64,000 nucleotides of DNA from Struthidea cinerea (taxonomy: Eukaryota > Chordata > Aves > Passeriformes > Corcoracidae): positions 1,673,445-1,737,444 of the forward strand of contig VZTI01000410.1 of the NCBI GenBank assembly GCA_013397865.1, in the 5' to 3' direction. Below are positions 58,592 to 64,000 of this stretch, in pieces (position 1 is the first letter of the stretch; each line of letters opens with the position of its first letter). The position numbers were made by a program, and so were the translations under genes. The notes under the pieces were generated by a model. It saw nothing but the letters and a program-made list of their open reading frames with translations. It made no database searches and had not been told where the DNA came from.

Positions 58592-60060
58592 CTGTCCCGA
58601 CATGCTGGTGCCAGCCCCTCTGCCCCTCAGCGGGGCCGCAGCCCATGGGTGTGCTCCTGTCGGGAGGGACAGGGCTCCAGGAGGGGCTCAGGAAGCTGGT
58701 CCCAGTATTGTTCACATCCCATCCCACCTTCCACCTCTTCACTTACCAAAACTTGACATTGCAATGAAAAAAGATTAGGAGCATTGACAGGCCTGCAAAG
58801 GTGACAGCTACAAAGAAATATGGAGCAATCACGTTGTCAGAGTGCCTATTAGGAACCCAAAAACCTCGGCTCTCCTGCATAAGCGCAAGTGATTTATTGC
58901 CCGGCACAGTTCATGAACTCATCAGTGGTTTTGCATGGAGAAGAGATGGATTTTCTTTCAGCTGTTTATGGTGTGAGTAGACTGTCCTGGAAGTTATTGT
59001 TTGATTTTATCAGCCAGCAGTGCTGGCTGGGTGAGCCGAGATCAGAGCTGGCTCCCCTGCAGCAGCCAGAACTCACCAGAGGCCTGAAGAAGTGCCACAC
59101 TGGCACTTCCCAGGAATTCCCGGCGTGGCCTTGCTGAACGGAGCAGCGCTCGCACTTGGCTGGGGTGCAGCCTATCCCAGACGAGGATCCTGTTCCTATA
59201 CAGCCCAGAAAGCCAACTTGTGCAGCATTTTCTGGCTGCTTCCAGACCACGGCGCAGCCGTGCCACGCTCTCGTGTGGCACATGGCCAGCTGACCGACTG
59301 ACCCACTGTCCCGGCCGGCCCCGGCACCACGGAGCAGCAGCTCTGGAGGCAGCAGCACACGACTGCCTGGTGCTGGGTGCCGCTTTTGACCGCCCTGGTG
59401 CAAGAAAGGGTTTGAAGGCACAGATGCAGCCTCAACTTTCTGACAGCCCTGTGCTCGCGTTACACATTCAAATATGTCCTCTCCCGGGGGATTGCGGGGT
59501 TGCGCCTCGCATGCCCTGGGAACAGCTGTGGTTTATGTCGATTTTAAAGGTGAACTTTCATGCTCAGTGAAATTTTAAAAGCAGCTGATTTACACATGAA
59601 TCCACTTCGGGCGAGTGTCGATGTAGCTGTTTCTCTTCCTTAATGGTTTGTGACTGAAGAGCTGGGCTGTAAACAAGTGGCTGCTGCTCAGAGCAGCGCT
59701 GCCTGCACATGGCCACGACCACCCCGCGGGCAGAGCCCCTGGGCGGGCCCGCACCCATCTGCCCTGGCTAGAAACCGCTGCCTGTTCCCACCTCGCTCCT
59801 GGGCCCTGGAGACCCAGCTCCAGCAGGAGCCCGTGCTGGGGCTGCTGTAGCAGATGAGCGATGCCGGGTGAGCAGTGGTGGAGGCAGAGCTGCCCTCTGC
59901 CCTGTGCCAGCGTCCTGCTCATGCCATGCTGTGGGCTCACCCATCCACCAGACCTGCAATCCCAGACAAATCCTAGCCCGCACATGGGTCCCCGAGCCCT
60001 CTCCAGCCCTGACCCTTTAAAGGCACTTGCTCTTTTTCCTTTAAAAACACAAACTTTAAA
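58592..60060. other. Unique sequence, nothing recognised
   Basis: Mixed to GC-rich. Frames on both strands between 58960 and 59990 are overlapping chance frames. Confidence 0.5.
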
Positions 60061-60510
60061 TGGCTCTGAATAAAATAAAAGAGAGTAACTGAGCTGTGAA
60101 GGGTGATGATTGTATTTCTTTCACTTGTAAGAGAGACCTTTATAAGTCTCTGGGGAGGAAAAAACAATAATGGTCCTTCATGGATGAAGTGTTCTAAATA
60201 TGGTGTATATTTTTTAAAATACCAGTTCTACAGTTATTGAAACAAATTATTGTTAAATGCATTTGCAGCATAATAACTGTGCTAATTTGCTGATAAAAAG
60301 CATCCAGCGTTAAACCCCCCATACATTATTTTGTCATTAGCATTTGTTAGCTCCTCGTAGGTATTTTCAGACAGAAGGCTTTGTTCTGTATTTAGCACAA
60401 GGGCCCGCTTCCGCTCTCCCCTCCCGCTGGGAATTGCATGTGCGCAGAATTGCAGCTCTTTTTTAAAACTTCATGCTTAAAAATGGAAAATTTATTTCAT
60501 TTCATTAATG
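60061..60510. promoter_or_regulatory. Candidate conserved non-coding block
   Basis: AT-rich and repeat-free, with TAATAATGG, GCATAATAACTGTGC, GTCATTAGCATTTG and TTTCATTAATGGG words. It is bounded by GC-rich DNA and a GGGA microsatellite. Confidence 0.4.
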
Positions 60511-60512
60511 GG

Positions 60513-60553
60513 TGAGGGAGGGAGGGAGGGAGGGAGGGAGAGGAGGAAGGAGG
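60513..60553. repeat. (GGGA)n purine tract
   Basis: About seven pure GGGA units followed by a decayed tail (GAGGAGGAAGGAGGG). All-purine on the plus strand. Confidence 0.92.
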
Positions 60554-61187
60554 GTGCGTGATTTAGTGAGCATCGTGTCACGCGTCATGTCAGCACCCGC
60601 AGCAGCCGGACCCAGCGTGGAGCGGGGCACAGAGCCCGGCACAGGCAGCACCTGGCTACGGCCTCCAGCGGGGTTGGCACCGTGCCATGTGCGATTGGGG
60701 GACCTGGCCAGCTCCCGACAAAGCCGGGGGCCACCAGGGCACCCTGCGGGCACTCTGCCAGTGGTGGCTGCAGATGGGGGACACGGCAAAGCCTGGGCTT
60801 GGAGGAGTGGGAAAAGGGCCTGAGAATTGCTGTGCCCACAGGGCAGCTCCAGAGGCAGGTGGGAAGGGGCCAGCACAAGGCTGCACTGAGGAATCTGTCC
60901 CACCCCATCACGGCTGCCTGGTGCCCTGGGCACACGTGGGAGGCGAACAGGGCCCGGGGTGGTGCGAGCGGGCAGGGCAGTGGTGTAGGGCAGGGTGTGT
61001 GTGTAAGACGGGAGGTGCGCGGGGGATGGAGCAGCGGCTGCAGCATGGGGCGGTGGGTGTGGGATGGGCTGGGGGCCGGGGCTGTGGCAGCGGGTGTGGG
61101 ATGGTGGTGTGGGCAGGGAGGGGCGGTGGGTGGGCACATCCTGGCTTGGGAGCAGCCACCAGCGGTCGGGGGGTTTCTAGAGCCACT
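60554..61187. other. GC-rich linker with G-quadruplex-type run
   Basis: 61047-61081 has six G-tracts (4, 3, 3, 3, 5 and 4 bases) with loops of 2-4 bases. Words such as GGGTGTGGGATGG recur at 61055 and 61092, suggesting a decayed G-rich minisatellite. No gene recognised. Confidence 0.6.
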
Positions 61188-61201
61188 GTTGCCATAGCAA
61201 C
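61188..61201. promoter_or_regulatory. RFX-type X-box
   Basis: GTTGCCATAGCAAC fits the RFX dimer consensus GTNRCC-N2-RGYAAC in both halves, with 5-base inverted arms GTTGC/GCAAC. It sits at the start of a balanced-GC, CpG-containing stretch (to about 61265) that looks enhancer-like. Confidence 0.6.
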
Positions 61202-62700
61202 CCTGCTCCGATCATATCATCGCCAGGAAAAAAGCGGCTTTATTATCAACACAGATCTTCCCAAATTAACCCTTGTGTGCCCACTTGGCTCCAACCTGGG
61301 GCTGGCCCAGCTGGGTGCCGCCAGCCACCCATGCCTTGCTCGGCTGGTGTAGGCTGCAGTGGGGCTGGGCTGGGCTCCCTGTTCTGATGCACAGAACGTG
61401 AGCCCTCCCACCACCACGGGAGTGCTGGAGCATCCCGAGGGGCCTTTCCAATCACAAACATTTATTGTTGCCCATGAGAGTATCAAAACTTGAGGGCATC
61501 CATCTCAGCAGTGTCGAGCCAGCGCTGGCGGTGTGGGAGCCGTCGCAGTGACAGATGGAGCAGGCGGAGGGAGGAGCGGGGAGCTCGGCTCCCAGCCCAC
61601 TTACCCCACCGAGCTCTGCATAAAGCACGAGATACATATTTCTCCCCTGAAAAATTACTGCTAATTCTCCGTACAAATGTTCCCTGACCCTTCCTGTGGC
61701 CTCCAGATGCAGCCATGAGAGATAAATAATGGTAACAAGCAGCAGGGAGGGGGTCAGAGTATGACACTGCAGGCACCACAGGAGGAGTGTGATGGAGGTG
61801 TTTGGAAGGGGCCTGGAGCTGCCCCTCACCTCGTGGGGACCTCCCCAACTGCACACACAGCCCTGACCCTCCTGATCACCAATGGCTGCAGACAGAAAGC
61901 CTTGGACGAATCAATTAGATAGCTACTGTATATTGATTAATAATACCCATGGCTATAAAAATATAATTGATTGCCTGAAGAAGAGCAGAGGTAATGTAGA
62001 GACCAGACAGAAAACCTGTCTGAAGACTGATCAATACCTGCATTCAGGAAACTCACCCAGGAGTATAATTGGACAAAGCAGAACTTGGGCCAAACCGAGC
62101 ACCAGGAAAATGATTTTGCTAACAACCAGACACCAGGCAGCTTGCAGGACTGGCTGCGTCACTCCCGGGAGAGCTATAGCCGTGCCAGCTCCAGTAACAT
62201 GTTCCATTTTCATGCCTTTTGGTGCAGGATGCAAAACTGCAAAACTTTGTTCTCTCAATCAGCCTGAATGCTGCAGCTGGACTGAGCCTCCTCCCACTCG
62301 GGACAGCCCCAGGACTCCTCCAGAACGCGACGATCCCAGGGACGTTTCCCAGCTGCTTCTGAGTCTTGGCAATGTTTCACGGCTAACGCTGGGATGCTCT
62401 GAGCTGGCCCTGCCCAGGCCAAGGTGGTTGTTTGCTGTGGGAATTGCTGTCCAGCCTGGTGCCAGGCGCACCCCAGCCTCAAAGAGGGCAGTGTGGTTAG
62501 CAAAGGCACACAGCCAGATTACAAAATGCAATTAAATACTTAAAAGCTGCCCTCCAGACTAAAGTAAATCAGACATGACTTTGACAAGGTGAAACCAAAG
62601 TGATGAAACCAATCCATTGTGCTTGGGGAATCGATCTCCCCGGCAGGGAGTAGAGAGGCCATCGATTCACAGCCTCAGCAGTCAGGAATGTCAAGCTGCC
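61202..62700. other. Mixed unique DNA with enhancer-like pieces
   Basis: 61202-61275 and 61900-62060 (ATTAATAATACCC, AATTGATTGCC words) are AT-richer with homeodomain cores. The intervening DNA is ordinary. No gene recognised. Confidence 0.45.
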
Positions 62701-63505
62701 TGATCTAAATTTCTATATGCATCACTCCAGATTAAATGACGGAGGAACACATGTGCAGGCATCCACTTGCCCAGCCTCACCCCACCGAGCAGCACCAGCA
62801 CGGACCCGCCAGGCCCGGGCAGAAGCCGCGGGAGGTGAGGTGCAGCCATCTCTTGCCACTGCCTCACCCGGCAGCGGCAGGCGCGAGGCCGGCTCTTCTT
62901 GGACCTCCATGGTGCAGACCCCAAACCACACAGTGAGCCAGAGGGGCTGCCTGTGAGGGGAGCCCCCTCTGCAGTGGGGCCAGGCGGGTGCAAAGACCCC
63001 GACCGCCTGCACCTGCCCATGTGTGGGGAGGCTGCATTACAGTCTCACTATGCAAGCCAGTGCAGTAATTAAGATTTCATTCTTAAAAATTAAATATTTA
63101 TATGCAAACATGGTCTCTGGCTGCAAGAAGCCTGGGCCTGCATCAGCACGGGAGGTTGAGAGCTGTCCCCAGACCGGGACGGGGTCCGGCCCATCACGGT
63201 GACACCGCCCTGGTGGGGCTGACGCCACTGGCCGCTTTGTCACTGTCAGACCCTGCGAGGCCATTAGTTTTGTCAGTGTGAGAATAAAGAGCCGTCTCTG
63301 GGGAGAGATGGAAAAACTCGATCCAGCTCCCAGCAGCCCTGAGGGGGTTGTGTTTTACCATTTCTTTATGACTTACCAGCTGGAACATGAGCAGGCTGAG
63401 CCGACGCGAGTGGCAGGACCATTTTCTGCTTCCAGCTCCCACCGGGAGCCTGTGACAGAACATCAGGGACCAGTGCGGGAAGCTGAGAAGCTGAGGAACA
63501 GATTG
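62701..63505. other. GC-rich DNA with a short AT-rich island
   Basis: 63040-63115 contains GTAATTAAG, AAATTAAATATTTATATGCAAAC (quoted in part: AAATATTTATATGC) and looks enhancer-like. The rest is GC-rich unique DNA. Confidence 0.45.
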
Positions 63506-63550
63506 AGGGAGGGTGGAGGGAGGGAGTGAGGGACGGAGGGAGGGAGGGAA
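63506..63550. repeat. Imperfect (GGGA)n purine tract
   Basis: GAGG/GGGA units interrupted by T and C. It is shorter and more decayed than the tract at 60513. Confidence 0.85.
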
Positions 63551-64000
63551 GTTGGTGGCGTTCCATCGTGCCAAATCCAAAACACTTCTGGCACGTGCCT
63601 GGCCCATCCCACCCCCATCCCACCGGGTGGGAGCTGCTCCATGCCCCCAGCCCGGGCTGGGACAGACTCTGCAGGAAAAGGGAGACTTGTGGAAAAGGTC
63701 CATCTGCTTGGGGTGCCCTGCAGCCACGTTTGGGTGAGATCACCTCTCCAGGGTACTGGCTCTTGAGCTGGTCTTGGACCACTGCAGTAAGGGGTGGCAA
63801 ACTGCTCCCAGCACCCAGCTGGGATGGCTGTGCTCATGTAATGCATGCAAATCTGTATGCAAATATGTCCTGCCTCTGGACTCAGAAAAACACCAGGACT
63901 CATCAGAATAAATATGGTTTGTCTCAACCTTTCTTTCACCCACCCAAGGAGTAAATTGCTATTTTGCAGCAGTTATGGCTCATGACGTATTTAACCCTTT
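63551..64000. promoter_or_regulatory. Window end with paired octamer element
   Basis: ATGCAAAT occurs twice on the plus strand, at 63845-63852 and 63857-63864, start-to-start 12 bases, in a locally AT-rich setting from 63830. The DNA before 63820 is GC-rich without recognised features. Confidence 0.45.

Noticed and set aside
1..64000. CRISPR arrays, operons or bacterial genes
   Set aside because: No regularly spaced direct repeats and no dense coding; the CR1 elements show this is vertebrate (avian) DNA.

Overview
This looks like a bird nuclear genome. Two 5'-truncated CR1 retrotransposon ends carry the typical avian CR1 tail (minus strand at about 44238-44665; plus strand at 26729-26897, ending in the ATTCTGTG octamer repeat). 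A third, older CR1-like piece lies near 10811-10965. Interspersed repeats are otherwise very sparse, microsatellites are few and short, and GC-rich stretches alternate with AT-rich ones, as is common in birds. Species and chromosome cannot be named from the sequence. All judgements were made by eye, without alignments.

There is no bacterial-style gene content and no complete gene that I recognise. Nearly all long open frames are chance frames in GC-rich DNA. The best coding candidates are on the minus strand. Two adjacent exons (2500-2377 and 2276-2203) have splice-like borders, matching phase and a stop codon, and read as a glutamine- and glutamate-rich protein C-terminus. About 23 kb upstream in gene direction, a third candidate exon (25845-25679) encodes a charged segment and ends in the phase that 2500 needs. 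If they belong together, about 2.2-26 kb is the 3' part of an unidentified minus-strand gene with one very large intron. The product is not recognised.

Most of the window reads like regulatory gene-desert DNA. AT-rich, low-repeat blocks with homeodomain (TAATTA), octamer (ATGCAAAT), SOX-like and RFX-like motifs (for example 6070-6680, 9048-9330, 17441-17995, 18541-19160, 19721-20430, 39371-39900, 41111-41860 and 46970-47680) alternate with GC-rich linkers of roughly 0.3-1.5 kb. This layout is typical of large introns or flanks of developmental transcription-factor genes, but conservation itself cannot be seen from one sequence.

Three CpG islands stand out: 24235-24490, 45960-46960 and 53820-54430. 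The last is broken by a 150-base run of N at 54042-54191, which abuts a GC-rich minisatellite. Other landmarks are a reverse-transcriptase remnant of an L2-like LINE at 16330-16722, a hexanucleotide array at 7712-7799, a CTTC array at 13884-13942, a two-copy 40-bp tandem duplication at 8911-8990, several G-quadruplex-type runs, and a perfect RFX X-box at 61188-61201.
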